A stretch of DNA of 64,000 bases, taken from Burkholderia sp. 9120 (GTDB lineage Bacteria > Pseudomonadota > Gammaproteobacteria > Burkholderiales > Burkholderiaceae). Made by a program: the position numbers and the translations under genes. Location of the stretch: the NCBI RefSeq assembly GCF_000745015.1, contig NZ_JQNA01000002.1, forward strand, positions 1,116,001 to 1,180,000. Direction: 5' to 3'. Under the pieces are notes generated by a model. The model was not told where the DNA came from. It did no database searches and saw only the letters and a list, made by a program, of their open reading frames with translations. Positions 16,016-29,236 of the stretch are shown piece after piece; the first letter of the stretch is position 1, and every line of letters starts with the position of its first letter.

Positions 16016-17506
16016 TTACTGAGGCAACGGCAGCTTTGACTGCGCAACGTGGGAGAGGAGGTTTTCCACGGATACGTGCATCACATCGGTAAAGGGCTTC
16101 GGATACAGGCCCATGAACAGCGTCAGTGCGGCAAGCACTGCCAGCATGAAAAATTCGCGACGGTTGATGTCGACAAGGCTCTTCACGTGATCGTTGGTGA
16201 TCGCGCCGAAGTACACGCGCTTGTACATCCACAGCGTGTAGCCCGCGCCGAGAATCAGCGTGACTGCCGCGCCGCCCGCGATCCAGAAGTTGTACTGGAC
16301 GGAGGCCAGAATCACCATGAACTCGCCGACGAAACCGGAGGTGCCCGGCAAGCCGCAGTTCGCCATCGAGAACAGCATCACGAACGCGGCGAACTTCGGC
16401 ATCACGTTGACGACGCCGCCGTAATCGGCGATCTGACGCGAGTGCATACGGTCGTACAGCACGCCGATACACAGGAACATCGCGCCCGACACGAAACCGT
16501 GCGAGATCATCTGCACGATCGCGCCTTCCACGCCGAGCTGGTTGAAGATGAAGAAGCCGAGCGTCACGAAACCCATGTGCGCGATCGACGAATACGCGAC
16601 CAGCTTCTTCATGTCCGCCTGCACCATCGCCACGAGACCGATATAGATCACAGCGATCAGCGACAGCGTGATGACGACCGGCGCGAGGAAGTGGCTGGCG
16701 TCCGGTGCGATGGGCAGCGAGAAGCGCAGGAAACCATATGCCCCGAGCTTCAGCATGATCGCGGCCAGCACGACCGAGCCGCCGGTCGGCGCTTCCACGT
16801 GGGCGTCAGGCAACCACGTGTGGACCGGCCACATCGGCACCTTCACGGCGAACGCCATGAAGAACGCGATGAACAGTAACACCTGAGGCGTCATCGCGAT
16901 CTGCGCGTGCTGCCACGTCGCGAGGTCGAACGTGCCGGTCTGGACATACAGATAGATCAACGCGACCAGCATCAGCAGCGAGCCCATCAGCGTGTACAGG
17001 AAGAACTTGAACGCCGCGTACACGCGGTTCGCCCCACCCCACACGCCGATGATGATGTACATCGGAATCAGCGTCGCTTCGAAGAACACGTAGAACAGCA
17101 TGCCGTCAGCGGAGCTGAACACGCCGACCATGATGCCCGACAGGATCAGGAACGCGGCCAGGTACTGCGCGACGTTCTTCGTGATCACTTCCCACGCGGC
17201 GATCACGACGATCACCGTGATCAATGCCGTCAACACGACGAACCACATCGAGATGCCGTCGACACCCAGGTGATACGAAATGTTGAAACGCTCGATCCAG
17301 TTGGCCTTTTCGACGAACTGCAGATCGGCGGTGCTCGAATCAAAACCCGTGATCAGCGGGATCGTCGCGATGAAGCTGACAACCGAACCGATCAACGCAA
17401 CCCAGCGCGCGGGCGCCGGGTTCTTGTCGGAACCGATAGCCAGAACCAGCAGGCCAACGAGGATCGGTAACCAGATTGCGATACTGAGAATCGGATAAGC
17501 GTGCAT
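16016..17506 (-). CDS. nuoM: NADH-quinone oxidoreductase subunit M
   Basis: A 496-residue antiporter-like proton-pumping subunit. Recognisable are YHLGVDGISMWFVVLTALI, the FEATLIPMYIIIGVWG block with the conserved Glu of helix 5, AFAVKVPMWPVHTWLPDAH with its channel Lys, and KKLVAYSSIAHMGFVTLG. It lies 14 bp after nuoL and is transcribed with it. Confidence 0.96.
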   Translation of the reverse strand: MHAYPILSIAIWLPILVGLLVLAIGSDKNPAPARWVALIGSVVSFIATIPLITGFDSSTADLQFVEKANWIERFNISYHLGVDGISMWFVVLTALITVIVVIAAWEVITKNVAQYLAAFLILSGIMVGVFSSADGMLFYVFFEATLIPMYIIIGVWGGANRVYAAFKFFLYTLMGSLLMLVALIYLYVQTGTFDLATWQHAQIAMTPQVLLFIAFFMAFAVKVPMWPVHTWLPDAHVEAPTGGSVVLAAIMLKLGAYGFLRFSLPIAPDASHFLAPVVITLSLIAVIYIGLVAMVQADMKKLVAYSSIAHMGFVTLGFFIFNQLGVEGAIVQMISHGFVSGAMFLCIGVLYDRMHSRQIADYGGVVNVMPKFAAFVMLFSMANCGLPGTSGFVGEFMVILASVQYNFWIAGGAAVTLILGAGYTLWMYKRVYFGAITNDHVKSLVDINRREFFMLAVLAALTLFMGLYPKPFTDVMHVSVENLLSHVAQSKLPLPQ

Positions 17507-17520
17507 TAGTGTCCCTCGCC

Positions 17521-19602
<2,082 letters not shown>

Positions 19603-19619
19603 AACCGCTTTTCCTGAAA

Positions 19620-19925
19620 TTAACCTTTGAGCTGATCGAGATCCTCGACATTGATCGTGTCGAGGCTACGGAACAGGGTCACCAGAATTGCGAGGCCGAT
19701 CGCCGCTTCCGCCGCCGCTACCGTCAGCACGAAGAAAACGAAGATCTGGCCATGCACGTCGCCGAGGTAATGCGAGAACGCGACGAAATTGGTGTTCACC
19801 GCCAGCAGCATCAGTTCGATCGCCATCAGGATGATGATCACGTTGCGGCGGTTCAGGAAAATGCCGACGATGCTGATCGCAAACAGGATCGCGCCGAGGA
19901 CAAGGTAATGGGCAAGGGTCAACAT
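19620..19925 (-). CDS. nuoK: NADH-quinone oxidoreductase subunit K
   Basis: A 101-residue three-helix membrane subunit. It holds the two conserved membrane glutamates, in [12 protein letters not shown] and [13 protein letters not shown], which belong to the central proton path. Length and sequence match the family exactly. It lies 20 bp after nuoJ and 17 bp before nuoL. Confidence 0.97.
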
Positions 19926-19945
19926 GATTTCTATCTCCTGTCCGC

Positions 19946-20647
19946 TCAGCTGTTTTTAGCCGCTGCCGAGTCGGCCGCTGTTGCTGCCGCCGCCGCTGCT
20001 GCCGCGGCGGCTTCTTCCGCCGCGACGGTTGCCGCGGTCTTTTCCGACTTCATCTTCACGATACGCACACGGTCCTTGGCACGCACCTTGACCTGCTCGC
20101 TGACGTTCTGGCGTTTGCTGTCTTTCTTGTGGTTCGTGGTCAGCGCGATCGCCGCGATGATCGCGACCAGCAGCACGAGGCCGGCCACTTCGAACGCGAA
20201 GATGTAATCGGTGTAGATCACCTTGCCGATCAGGCGCGTGTTCGACCAGTCGCCCATGCCGTTCGCGGCGGCCGTGGTGTCGCGCAGCGCGGTGGCGGTT
20301 GCGCCGTAGCCGTGCCACAGGATCAACGCGGTTTCGATCACGATGATCGCGCCCACCAGCGTGGCCATCGGCACGAAGCGTTTGAAGTCTTTACGCAGCA
20401 CGTCGATGTTGATGTCCAGCATCATCACGACGAACAGGAACAGCACCATCACCGCGCCGACGTAGACCAGCACCAGCAGGATCGCAAGAAACTCGGCCTC
20501 CAGCAGCATCCAGATCGCGGCTGCGTTGAAGAACGCCAGCACCAGAAACAGTGCGGACGACACCGGGTTGCGTGAGGTGATCACCTTCAGCCCTGAAACC
20601 ACCAGGAACAGCGCGAAGATGTAGAACAGTACGGTCGTGAATTCCAT
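19946..20647 (-). CDS. nuoJ: NADH-quinone oxidoreductase subunit J with Ala-rich tail
   Basis: A 233-residue membrane subunit with five predicted helices. [18 protein letters not shown] is the conserved helix containing the pi-bulge region. After helix 5 a cytosolic tail (residues about 180-233) is first basic ([17 protein letters not shown]) and then runs into a near-continuous Ala stretch ending DSAAAKNS. The tail is low-complexity and encoded by GCN repeats, so it probably has no conserved role. It is separated from nuoI by 204 bp, the longest gap in the operon. Confidence 0.95.
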
Positions 20648-20747
20648 GATTACCGGTTCATCGTTAGGCCATCGTCAGGCATTGTTCTTTGGCACGCGGC
20701 GTTGGCCGGACGGAGAAACCGTCAGAACAACCACACAGGTGCGCCGT

Positions 20748-20769
20748 GCCGCGGCGTTCAAACCGCGGC
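20748..20769. other. Inverted repeat in the nuoI-nuoJ gap
   Basis: GCCGCGG and CCGCGGC flank an 8-base loop, with further pairing outside the arms. No T run follows, so it is probably an mRNA processing or stability hairpin, not a terminator. The 204-bp gap (20648-20851) contains no gene that I can support. Confidence 0.4.
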
Positions 20770-20851
20770 GCCCGGCCCGACAACAGGCCGTTTTGCTCAT
20801 GCATTTACTGCCGCATTGACTGCTTCAACTGAAAACCGCAAATGAAGCGTT

Positions 20852-21340
20852 TCAACGATACGGTGCGTCGGCTGCCTTGTTCGCAGCGATCTCTGTTTCG
20901 TAACGATCGCCAACAGCCAGCAGCATGTCTTTCGTGAAATACAGATCGCCACGCTTTTCGCCGTGATACTCGAGAATGTGCGTTTCGACGATCGAATCGA
21001 CCGGGCAGCTCTCTTCGCAGAAACCACAGAAGATGCACTTGGTCAGGTCGATGTCGTAACGCGTCGTGCGGCGCGTATTGTCCGCACGCGTTTCCGATTC
21101 GATCGTGATGGCGAGCGCCGGGCACACCGCTTCGCACAGCTTGCATGCGATACAGCGCTCTTCGCCGTTTTCATAGCGGCGCAGTGCGTGCAGGCCACGG
21201 AAACGCGGCGAGATCGGGGTCTTCTCTTCCGGGAACTGCACGGTCACCTTGCGCTTAAACGTATAACGTCCGGTCAGTGCGAGGCCCTTCAGCAGTTCCG
21301 TCAGGAAGAAGGTCTTGAAAAAGTCTTGGATTGCGGTCAT
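20852..21340 (-). CDS. nuoI: NADH-quinone oxidoreductase subunit I
   Basis: A 162-residue ferredoxin-like subunit. It binds two [4Fe-4S] clusters through [12 protein letters not shown] (Cys63, 66, 69, 73) and [12 protein letters not shown] (Cys102, 105, 108, 112). It passes electrons from NuoG to NuoB in the peripheral arm. The length is normal and the gene starts 15 bp after nuoH. Confidence 0.97.
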   Translation of the reverse strand: MTAIQDFFKTFFLTELLKGLALTGRYTFKRKVTVQFPEEKTPISPRFRGLHALRRYENGEERCIACKLCEAVCPALAITIESETRADNTRRTTRYDIDLTKCIFCGFCEESCPVDSIVETHILEYHGEKRGDLYFTKDMLLAVGDRYETEIAANKAADAPYR

Positions 21341-21355
21341 GGGTTCATCCGCCCT

Positions 21356-22420
21356 TTATTTCCAGATATTCAACGGCGACATGATCCAGAAGCCGACCAC
21401 CACCAGCCACACCACGCAGACCGGAATGAAAACCTTCCAGCCCAGACGCATGATCTGGTCATAGCGATAGCGCGGGAATGTGGCGCGCGCCCAGATGAAT
21501 ACCGACAACAGCAGGAAAACCTTGAAGACGAGCCAGAAGATGCCCGGGATAAACGACAGGAACCCGAACGGAGCGCTCCAGCCTCCAAGGAACAATGTTG
21601 CAGCCAACGCCGAGATCACGATCATGTTGATGTACTCGCCGAGGAAGAACAGCGCGAACGCCATCCCCGAGTAATCAATCATGTGACCCGCGACGATTTC
21701 CGACTCCCCTTCCACCACGTCGAACGGGTGGCGGTTCGTTTCGGCGATGCCCGAGATGAAGTACACGACGAACATCGGCAGCAGCGGCAGCCAGTTCCAC
21801 GACAGGAAGTTCAGGCCGTGCGAAGCGAAGAAGCCGTGTTCCTGCGAATTGACGATGCCCGACAGATTCAGCGTGCCGGCGGTCATCAGCACGACGACGA
21901 GCGCGAAGCCCATCGAGATTTCGTACGAGACCATTTGCGCCGCGGCGCGCATCGCGCCGAGGAACGCGTATTTCGAATTCGACGCCCAACCGGCCAGGAT
22001 CACGCCGTACACGCCGATCGACGAAATCGCCATGGCGTACAGCAGACCCGCGTTGATGTCGCCGAGCACCGCGCCCGCCTGGAACGGAATCACCGCCCAG
22101 ACCGCGAAGGCCGGCACCACCACCATGATCGGCGCGATCAGGTAGATCCAGCGGCTGGCTTGCGCCGGCTGAATCACTTCTTTCAGCAGCAGCTTCAGCA
22201 CGTCGGCGATCGGCTGCAGAAGACCTGCGGGGCCGACGCGGTTCGGGCCGAGACGCACGTGCATCCAGCCGATCAGCTTACGCTCCCAGAGAATCAGGTA
22301 AGCCACGCACAGCAGGATCACGACGGCCACCACCAGGATGCGCACCAGTGCCCACACCGTGGGCCATGCCACACCGAGAAGCTGGGTGCCGCCCGAGTTG
22401 ATCGTATCGAACAAGCTCAT
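21356..22420 (-). CDS. nuoH: NADH-quinone oxidoreductase subunit H
   Basis: A 354-residue, eight-helix membrane subunit forming part of the quinone channel. It shows [36 protein letters not shown] and [20 protein letters not shown], the conserved acidic loop at the quinone entrance. Its start abuts the nuoG stop directly (22421). Confidence 0.97.
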   Translation of the reverse strand: MSLFDTINSGGTQLLGVAWPTVWALVRILVVAVVILLCVAYLILWERKLIGWMHVRLGPNRVGPAGLLQPIADVLKLLLKEVIQPAQASRWIYLIAPIMVVVPAFAVWAVIPFQAGAVLGDINAGLLYAMAISSIGVYGVILAGWASNSKYAFLGAMRAAAQMVSYEISMGFALVVVLMTAGTLNLSGIVNSQEHGFFASHGLNFLSWNWLPLLPMFVVYFISGIAETNRHPFDVVEGESEIVAGHMIDYSGMAFALFFLGEYINMIVISALAATLFLGGWSAPFGFLSFIPGIFWLVFKVFLLLSVFIWARATFPRYRYDQIMRLGWKVFIPVCVVWLVVVGFWIMSPLNIWK

Positions 22421-24754
22421 TTACGCCTTCTCCACCAGCAGTTCACCGAACAGGCTGCCCAGCGCTGCACCGGCAGGCGTAGCCGCCGATACGCGGACGA
22501 CCGTCTCCGCAAGATTCGCGTCGCGCACGGCCGGCAACTGCACCGATTGCTCGCCCTGGCGCACGCGCACTGCGTCACCTTCCTTCAAACCGAGTTTGTC
22601 GAACAACCCGGCCGGCAGACCGACCGAGTTCGCCGCACGCGACGCCGCGGTCAGATGCAGCGATTCAGCGCGACGCACGAGCGCGTCGGCGTGATAGATC
22701 GGCACGTTCGCGATGCGCTCGAACTGACCTTCCGCTGCCTTGACCGCCTTGCCGCGCGCGACCGTAGCACCCGTCTTGTTCGACAGACGCGGCGTCAATG
22801 CACCGTCGCCCAGCGCTGCCGTGCGGACTTCTTCCGACGTGTCGAATTCGAAGCCCGGCACGCCCAGCAGGCTGCCCAGCACGCGCAACACCTTCCATGC
22901 CGGACGCGTGTCGCCGAGCGGACGCACGACGCCGTTGAACGACTGCACCGTGCCTTCGGCATTGACGAACGTACCGGACGTTTCCGTGAACGGCGCGATC
23001 GGCAGCAGCACGTCGGCGTAGTCAGCGCCCGTCTGGAACGGCGACATCACGACTACCATCTCAGCCTGGTTCAGCGCGGTCAAAGCCTGCGCCGGATTGG
23101 CCGTGTCGAACTCCGGTTCGACGTTCAGCAGCAGATAACCCTTGCGCGGTTGCTCGAACACTTCGCGAGCGTTCAGACCGCCCTGGCCCGGCAGCGCGTT
23201 CACCAGATGCGCGCCGACCGTGTTGGCCGTTTCCGTGAGGAAGCCCAGTGTCGCGCCGGTTGCGTCCGCGATCCATTGCGCCGCGGCGTGAATGACAGCG
23301 AAATCCGGATGACGCACCGCCGCGTTGCCCAGCAGCACGAGGCGGCTTTCGCCGGTGCTGAGCGACTTCGCGACCTGCTTGTTGGCGTCGGTCGGCTGCG
23401 TGCCGGCAAATGCTTCCGGCAGTGCCACGCCCTTCGCTTCCGACACCGCGCCGGCGATACCCGCCAACGCGTCGAGCCATGCCGACGGTGCGGCGACCAC
23501 GCGTTGCGCTTGCGGAATCAGCGCGTCGTCGTTCGTGGCCTGCACGAGCGTGAGCTTCGCGCCGTTCTTCGCGGCTTGCCGCAGACGCGCGGCGAACAGC
23601 GGGTGGTCACGGCGCAGATCCGAGCCGATCACCAGTGCGGCGTCGACGTTCGACAACTCGGCGATGCTCGTGCCGAGCCACGGCGCGCCGTTCACCGGCG
23701 CCGAGAAATCCGATTGACGCAGACGGAAGTCGACGTTCGGCGTGCCGACCGCTTGCGCCAGTTGCTTCAACAGGAACAGTTCTTCGACCGTGCTGTGCGC
23801 GCTACCAATCGCGGCCAGCGCATCCGCGCCATGGTCGCCCTTGATGCCCTTCAAACCCTTGACCACGTAGTCAAGCGCGGTTTGCCAGTCGGTTTCGATC
23901 CATTTGCCGTCTTGCTTGAGCATAGGCTGCGTCAAGCGCTCGGGGCTGTTCAGGCCTTCGTACGAGAAGCGGTCCTTGTCCGAAATCCAGCATTCGTTGA
24001 TGGATTCGTTTTCGAACGGCAGAACCCGCATCACGCGATTGTTCTTCACTTGCACCACGAGGTTCGCGCCGACGGAATCGTGCGGGCTCACCGACTTGCG
24101 GCGCGACAGCTCCCACGTGCGGGCGCTGTAACGGAACGGCTTGCTGGTCAGCGCGCCGACCGGGCACAGATCGATCATGTTGCCCGACAGTTCCGAATCC
24201 ACCGTCTTGCCGACGAACGACGTGATCTCCGAATGCTCGCCGCGGCCCAGCATGCCGAGTTCCATCACGCCGGCCACTTCCTGACCGAAACGAACGCAAC
24301 GCGTGCAGTGAATGCAACGCGACATTTCTTCCATCGAGATCAGCGGGCCGACGTTCTTGTGGAACACCACGCGCTTTTCTTCGCTATAGCGCGATGCCGA
24401 CTTGCCGTAGCCCACGGCCAGATCCTGCAACTGACATTCGCCGCCCTGGTCGCAGATCGGGCAATCGAGCGGGTGGTTGATCAGCAGGAATTCCATCACG
24501 GCTTGCTGGCCCTTCACCGCCTTGTCCGACTTGGTGCGCACGATCATGCCGGCCGACACCGGCGTCGCGCATGCGGGCACGGCCTTCGGCATCTTTTCGA
24601 CATCGACCAGACACATCCGGCAGTTGGCCGCAATCGACAGCTTCTTGTGATAGCAGAAGTGAGGAATGTACGTGTCGACCTTATGCGCAGCCTGGATCAC
24701 CATGCTGCCTTCAGGCACCTCTACTTTCTTGCCGTCTATTTCAAGTTCAACCAT
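22421..24754 (-). CDS. nuoG: NADH-quinone oxidoreductase subunit G
   Basis: The large 777-residue iron-sulfur subunit. The N-terminus has a ferredoxin domain (CYHKKLSIAANCRMC), the His/Cys cluster site with CPICDQGGECQLQD, and CIHCTRCVRFGQEV with CPVGAL. A molybdopterin-oxidoreductase-like domain without cofactor chemistry follows. I use ATG 24754 (MVELEIDGKKVEV) behind AGGAAG, not the in-frame TTG nine bases upstream. Confidence 0.96.
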   Translation of the reverse strand: MVELEIDGKKVEVPEGSMVIQAAHKVDTYIPHFCYHKKLSIAANCRMCLVDVEKMPKAVPACATPVSAGMIVRTKSDKAVKGQQAVMEFLLINHPLDCPICDQGGECQLQDLAVGYGKSASRYSEEKRVVFHKNVGPLISMEEMSRCIHCTRCVRFGQEVAGVMELGMLGRGEHSEITSFVGKTVDSELSGNMIDLCPVGALTSKPFRYSARTWELSRRKSVSPHDSVGANLVVQVKNNRVMRVLPFENESINECWISDKDRFSYEGLNSPERLTQPMLKQDGKWIETDWQTALDYVVKGLKGIKGDHGADALAAIGSAHSTVEELFLLKQLAQAVGTPNVDFRLRQSDFSAPVNGAPWLGTSIAELSNVDAALVIGSDLRRDHPLFAARLRQAAKNGAKLTLVQATNDDALIPQAQRVVAAPSAWLDALAGIAGAVSEAKGVALPEAFAGTQPTDANKQVAKSLSTGESRLVLLGNAAVRHPDFAVIHAAAQWIADATGATLGFLTETANTVGAHLVNALPGQGGLNAREVFEQPRKGYLLLNVEPEFDTANPAQALTALNQAEMVVVMSPFQTGADYADVLLPIAPFTETSGTFVNAEGTVQSFNGVVRPLGDTRPAWKVLRVLGSLLGVPGFEFDTSEEVRTAALGDGALTPRLSNKTGATVARGKAVKAAEGQFERIANVPIYHADALVRRAESLHLTAASRAANSVGLPAGLFDKLGLKEGDAVRVRQGEQSVQLPAVRDANLAETVVRVSAATPAGAALGSLFGELLVEKA

Positions 24755-24866
24755 GATGGTCAATCTTCCTTAACCTGTTACCGCTCAATCGTTCGCCCGG
24801 CTCACCGCCCGTTTCAGGCGATGAATCCCGCGGATGACGTGTTCTTCTGCGTGCTTGTCTGCTTAC

Positions 24867-26195
24867 TTAAGCCGCTACGGTTTCCGACGCCGCCGCTGCG
24901 CCGGCGTGACCGCCGACGAGGCAATGCTTGTGGGCGACGTGATATTCGAATTCGTCCCAGTAGTGCTTGAGCATGCCGCGAACCGGCATGGCCGCCGCAT
25001 CGCCGAGCGCGCAAATCGTGCGGCCCATAATGTTTTCAGCGACCGAGTTCAGCAGATCCAGATCTTCCGGACGGCCGAGCCCATGCTCGATACGATGCAC
25101 GACGCGGTAGAGCCAGCCCGTGCCTTCGCGGCAAGGCGTGCATTGACCGCACGATTCTTCGTAATAGAAGTACGACAGACGCAACAGCGAGCGCACCATG
25201 CAACGCGTCTCGTCCATCACGATGACCGCGCCCGAACCGAGCATCGAGCCTTGTTTGGCGATCGAGTCGTAGTCCATGTCGGTCTGCATCATGATGTCGC
25301 CCGGAATGACCGGTGCCGACGAACCGCCAGGAATCACGGCCTTGATCTTCTTGCCGCCGCGCATGCCGCCGGCCAGTTCCATCAGCGTCGAGAACGGCGT
25401 GCCGAGCGGAATTTCATAGTTGCCCGGACGTTCAACGTCGCCGGCTACCGAGAAAATCTTCGTGCCGCCGTTGTTCGGCTTGCCGATCTCGAGGTAATTC
25501 TGCGGACCGACTGCGAGCAGGAACGGTACTGCGGCGAACGTCTCGGTGTTGTTGATCGTGGTCGGCTTCCCGTACACGCCGAAGCTCGCCGGGAACGGCG
25601 GCTTGAAGCGCGGCTGGCCTTTCTTGCCTTCCAGCGACTCGAGCAGCGCGGTTTCTTCGCCGCAGATATAGGCGCCATAACCGTGGTGCGCATGCAGTTC
25701 GAACGAGAAGCCCGAACCCATGATGTTCTCGCCGAGGAACCCGGCGCGACGCGCCTCTTCCAACGCTGCTTCAAAGCGTTTGTAGGTTTCCCAGATTTCG
25801 CCGTGAATATAGTTGTAGCCGACCGTGATACCCATCGCGTACGCGCCGATGGCCATGCCTTCGATCAGCGAATGCGGATTGAAGCGCAGGATGTCGCGGT
25901 CTTTGAACGTGCCCGGTTCGCCTTCGTCCGAATTGCAGACGAGGTACTTCTGGCCGGGGAACTGACGCGGCATGAAACTCCACTTCAGACCGGTCGGGAA
26001 GCCCGCACCGCCACGGCCGCGCAGACCCGACGCCTTGACTTCGGCGATCACCTGCTCGGGCGGAATTTTTTCTTCGAGAATACGGCGCAGCTGGGCGTAA
26101 CCGCCGCGCGCCACGTAGTCTTCGAGATGCCAGTTGTCGCCGTTCAGGCCGGCGAGAATCAGCGGTTTGATGTGACGATCGTGTAAAGACGTCAT
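24867..26195 (-). CDS. nuoF: NADH-quinone oxidoreductase subunit F
   Basis: The 442-residue NADH- and FMN-binding subunit. [13 protein letters not shown] at residues 60-72 binds [19 protein letters not shown] lines the FMN site, and [12 protein letters not shown] supplies three Cys (349, 352, 355) of the N3 cluster. The ATG at 26195 overlaps the nuoE stop (ATGA), giving translational coupling; an upstream extension of the frame is not supported. Confidence 0.97.
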   Translation of the reverse strand: MTSLHDRHIKPLILAGLNGDNWHLEDYVARGGYAQLRRILEEKIPPEQVIAEVKASGLRGRGGAGFPTGLKWSFMPRQFPGQKYLVCNSDEGEPGTFKDRDILRFNPHSLIEGMAIGAYAMGITVGYNYIHGEIWETYKRFEAALEEARRAGFLGENIMGSGFSFELHAHHGYGAYICGEETALLESLEGKKGQPRFKPPFPASFGVYGKPTTINNTETFAAVPFLLAVGPQNYLEIGKPNNGGTKIFSVAGDVERPGNYEIPLGTPFSTLMELAGGMRGGKKIKAVIPGGSSAPVIPGDIMMQTDMDYDSIAKQGSMLGSGAVIVMDETRCMVRSLLRLSYFYYEESCGQCTPCREGTGWLYRVVHRIEHGLGRPEDLDLLNSVAENIMGRTICALGDAAAMPVRGMLKHYWDEFEYHVAHKHCLVGGHAGAAAASETVAA

Positions 26196-26677
26196 TTTGA
26201 AAGTTCCTCGAGCAGCTGGTCGATCTTCGCGCGGCTCATGAAGCTGCACATGCGATGGTTGTTCACCAGCATCACCGGCGCGTCGCCGCACGAACCCATG
26301 CATTCACCTTCTTTCAGGGTGAACTTGCCGTCGGCCGTGGTTTCGCCGAAGTCGATGCCGAGCTTCTGCTTCAGATAGTCAGCCGCGCTGTCCGCACCGC
26401 CGTCCGGGCCGAGCTGGCACGGCAGGTTCGTACAGAGCGTGATCTTGTATTTGCCGACCGGCGAGGTCTCGTACATCGTGTAGAAGGTAGCAACCTCCTG
26501 CACGGCGACTGCCGGCATGCCGAGATAGTCCGCGACGAACTGCATGAGGTCGGGCGACAGCCAGCCATGCTCTTCCTGAGCAGTAGCCAGCGCCGACATC
26601 ACGGCGGACTGTTTCTGATCGGCGGGATACTTCGCGATCGCACGATCGATTTCTTTCAGGCCTTCAGCTGAGATCAT
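26192..26677 (-). CDS. nuoE: NADH-quinone oxidoreductase subunit E
   Basis: A thioredoxin-fold [2Fe-2S] subunit of 161 residues. The cluster ligands are in [10 protein letters not shown] (Cys82, Cys87) and [10 protein letters not shown] (Cys126, Cys130). The ATG at 26677 ([11 protein letters not shown]) fits the family; an in-frame TTG at 26698 would add seven residues and cannot be excluded. It forms the NADH module with NuoF and NuoG. Confidence 0.95.
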   Translation of the reverse strand: MISAEGLKEIDRAIAKYPADQKQSAVMSALATAQEEHGWLSPDLMQFVADYLGMPAVAVQEVATFYTMYETSPVGKYKITLCTNLPCQLGPDGGADSAADYLKQKLGIDFGETTADGKFTLKEGECMGSCGDAPVMLVNNHRMCSFMSRAKIDQLLEELSK

Positions 26678-26807
26678 TTTCAGACACGACTCTTTCAATT
26701 CCTACCGAACGAAAACCCGTCGCTCACTCATGCTGCGACAGACCCGGCGTTCCTTTGCTTGACGCGCGCTTCGGTGCAAGCTGAAGACGCGCGGCGATGA
26801 ATACGTC

Positions 26808-28061
26808 CTAGCGATCCACTTCGCCGAACACGATGTCCTGCGTACCGATGATCGTCACGGCGTCGGCGATCATGTGACCGCGTGCCATTTCATCGAGCGT
26901 GGACAGGTGCGCATAACCCGGCGCGCGAATCTTCAGGCGATACGGCTTGTTCGCGCCGTCCGAGATCAGGTAGATACCGAACTCGCCCTTCGGGTGCTCG
27001 ACCGCAGCGTACGCTTCGCCTTCCGGCACATGGAAGCCTTCCGTGAAGAGCTTGAAGTGGTGAATCAGCTCTTCCATGTTCGACTTCATGCCGACACGCG
27101 ACGGCGGCGCAACCTTGTGATTGTCGACCATCACCGGACCCGGATTCTTGCGCAGCCACTCAATGCACTGTTTCACAATCCGCGTGGATTGGCGCATTTC
27201 TTCGACGCGAACCAGATATCGGTCATAACAGTCGCCATTAACGCCGACCGGAATGTCGAAGTCGAGCTTGTCGTAGACTTCGTACGGCTGCTTCTTGCGC
27301 AGGTCCCACTCGATACCCGAGCCGCGCAACATCGCGCCGGTCATACCGAGGTTCAACGCACGTTCCGGAGTGACCACGCCGATACCGACCAGACGCTGCT
27401 TCCAGATCCGGTTGTCGGTGAGCAGTGTTTCGTACTCGTCGACGCACTTCGGAAAACGCGTAAAAAAATCGTCGATGAAGTCGAGCAGCGAACCCTGGCG
27501 GTTCTCGTTCATCTTCGACAAGGCCTTCGCATTGCGAATCTTCGAGGCCTTGTACTGCGGCATGGCTTCCGGCAGATCGCGATAGACGCCGCCTGGACGA
27601 TAGTACGCCGCGTGCATCCGTGCGCCGGACACCGCTTCGTACACGTCCATCAGGTCTTCCCGCTCGCGGAACGCATACAGAAACACCGCCATCGCGCCAA
27701 CGTCGAGTGCGTGAGCGCCGATCCACATCAGGTGGTTCAGCACGCGCGTCACTTCGTCGAACAGCACGCGGATGTATTTCGCGCGGATCGGCACGTCGAT
27801 GCCGAGCAGCTTTTCGATCGCCATCACGTAGCCGTGCTCGTTGACCATCATCGACACGTAGTCGAGACGGTCCATGTACGGCACGGACTGGATGAAGGTT
27901 TTGGTTTCCGCGAGCTTTTCAGTCGCGCGATGCAGCAGACCGATGTGCGGATCGGCGCGCTGGATGACTTCGCCGTCGAGCTCGAGCACGAGGCGCAGCA
28001 CACCGTGCGCTGCCGGATGCTGAGGGCCGAAGTTGAGCGTGTAGTTTTTGATCTCTGCCAT
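26808..28061 (-). CDS. nuoD: NADH-quinone oxidoreductase subunit D
   Basis: The 417-residue 49-kDa-type subunit that lines the quinone-binding cavity with Nuo[22 protein letters not shown] is the conserved N-terminal hairpin holding the quinone-contacting His, and the C-terminus ends in DIVFGEVDR as usual. It is separate from NuoC (not fused as in E. coli), starting 9 bp after it. Confidence 0.97.
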   Translation of the reverse strand: MAEIKNYTLNFGPQHPAAHGVLRLVLELDGEVIQRADPHIGLLHRATEKLAETKTFIQSVPYMDRLDYVSMMVNEHGYVMAIEKLLGIDVPIRAKYIRVLFDEVTRVLNHLMWIGAHALDVGAMAVFLYAFREREDLMDVYEAVSGARMHAAYYRPGGVYRDLPEAMPQYKASKIRNAKALSKMNENRQGSLLDFIDDFFTRFPKCVDEYETLLTDNRIWKQRLVGIGVVTPERALNLGMTGAMLRGSGIEWDLRKKQPYEVYDKLDFDIPVGVNGDCYDRYLVRVEEMRQSTRIVKQCIEWLRKNPGPVMVDNHKVAPPSRVGMKSNMEELIHHFKLFTEGFHVPEGEAYAAVEHPKGEFGIYLISDGANKPYRLKIRAPGYAHLSTLDEMARGHMIADAVTIIGTQDIVFGEVDR

Positions 28062-28070
28062 GGCGTTCTC

Positions 28071-28673
28071 TTAGTGTTTCAGACCGCCATAGCGATCCTC
28101 GCGGATCACGCGCGGCGTGATTTCCCGCGGCTCGATCGTCACAGGCTGATAGACGACGCGCTTCTCTTCCGGGTCGTAACGCATTTCGACGTAACCGGAG
28201 ACAGGGAAATCTTTACGGAACGGGTGACCAATGAAACCGTAGTCGGTCAGAATGCGGCGCAGATCCGGATGGCCTTCGAAGACGATGCCGTACAGGTCGA
28301 AAGCTTCGCGCTCATACCAGTTGACCGAACTCCAGATGTCGACAACCGAGGGGAGAATCGGCACTTCGTCGTCCGGCGCGAACACACGCAGACGCAGGCG
28401 CCAGTTGTTCTGCACCGACAACAAATGCAGAACGGCCGCGAAACGCGGACCGTCGTAAGCGCCGTCGGCATAGGTCTGATAGTCGACGCCGCACAGATCG
28501 ACGCATTGCTCGAAACCGAGCGAGCGGTCGTCGCGCAGACGGGTTGCCACGTTGAGGTAGTCGCTTGCCTTCACGACGATCGTCAACTCACCGATTGCCT
28601 CGGTCGTGCTCAACAGGAGGCCGCTGAAGGCCGCCTCGAGGTTCGCTTTCAGGGTCTCGAGTTTGCTTGCCAT
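28071..28673 (-). CDS. nuoC: NADH-quinone oxidoreductase subunit C
   Basis: The 200-residue 30-kDa-type subunit of the connecting module. The family signature [20 protein letters not shown] is followed by [21 protein letters not shown]. Length and position between nuoB and nuoD are standard for betaproteobacteria. Confidence 0.97.
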   Translation of the reverse strand: MASKLETLKANLEAAFSGLLLSTTEAIGELTIVVKASDYLNVATRLRDDRSLGFEQCVDLCGVDYQTYADGAYDGPRFAAVLHLLSVQNNWRLRLRVFAPDDEVPILPSVVDIWSSVNWYEREAFDLYGIVFEGHPDLRRILTDYGFIGHPFRKDFPVSGYVEMRYDPEEKRVVYQPVTIEPREITPRVIREDRYGGLKH

Positions 28674-28694
28674 ATTGTGGGGGAGGCGTTGGCC

Positions 28695-29174
28695 TTATTG
28701 ACGGGCGATTGTGTTGGTGCGGCGAATCTTGGCCTGCAACTGGATCACGCCGTACACCAGCGCCTCCGCTGTGGGCGGACAGCCCGGCACATAGACGTCG
28801 ACCGGCACGATGCGGTCGCAGCCACGCACCACCGAATACGAGTAGTGGTAATAGCCGCCGCCGTTCGCGCACGAGCCCATCGAGATCACCCAGCGCGGCT
28901 CGGCCATCTGGTCGTAGACCTTGCGCAAAGCCGGCGCCATCTTGTTGCACAGCGTGCCGGCGACGATCATCACGTCCGACTGACGCGGACTCGGACGAAA
29001 CACCACGCCGAAACGGTCAAGGTCATAACGGGCAGCGCCCGCATGCATCATCTCGACCGCGCAACACGCAAGACCGAACGTCATCGGCCACAACGAACCG
29101 GTGCGCGTCCAGTTGATCAGTTTGTCAGCCGTGGTGGTGACAAACCCTTCCTTCAAGACCCCTTCGATACTCAT
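28695..29174 (-). CDS. nuoB: NADH-quinone oxidoreductase subunit B
   Basis: The 159-residue subunit carrying the terminal N2 [4Fe-4S] cluster. The ligands are the tandem CC in LACCAVEM (Cys37, Cys38), GSCANGGG (Cys102) and VPGCPP (Cys132). ATG 29174 ([11 protein letters not shown]) is the normal family start. Confidence 0.97.
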
Positions 29175-29236
29175 TTGCTTTCCACTCCAGACGGGGTGGC
29201 AAGCCTGGCCACCCACGCAAACCGGCGATTAATCCA

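Noticed and set aside
20963..24970. A 1335-codon open frame on the plus strand opposite nuoI-nuoG
   Set aside because: It lies antisense to conserved complex I genes, is Arg/His/Gln-rich with no family features, and arises from GC-rich codon use of the real genes.
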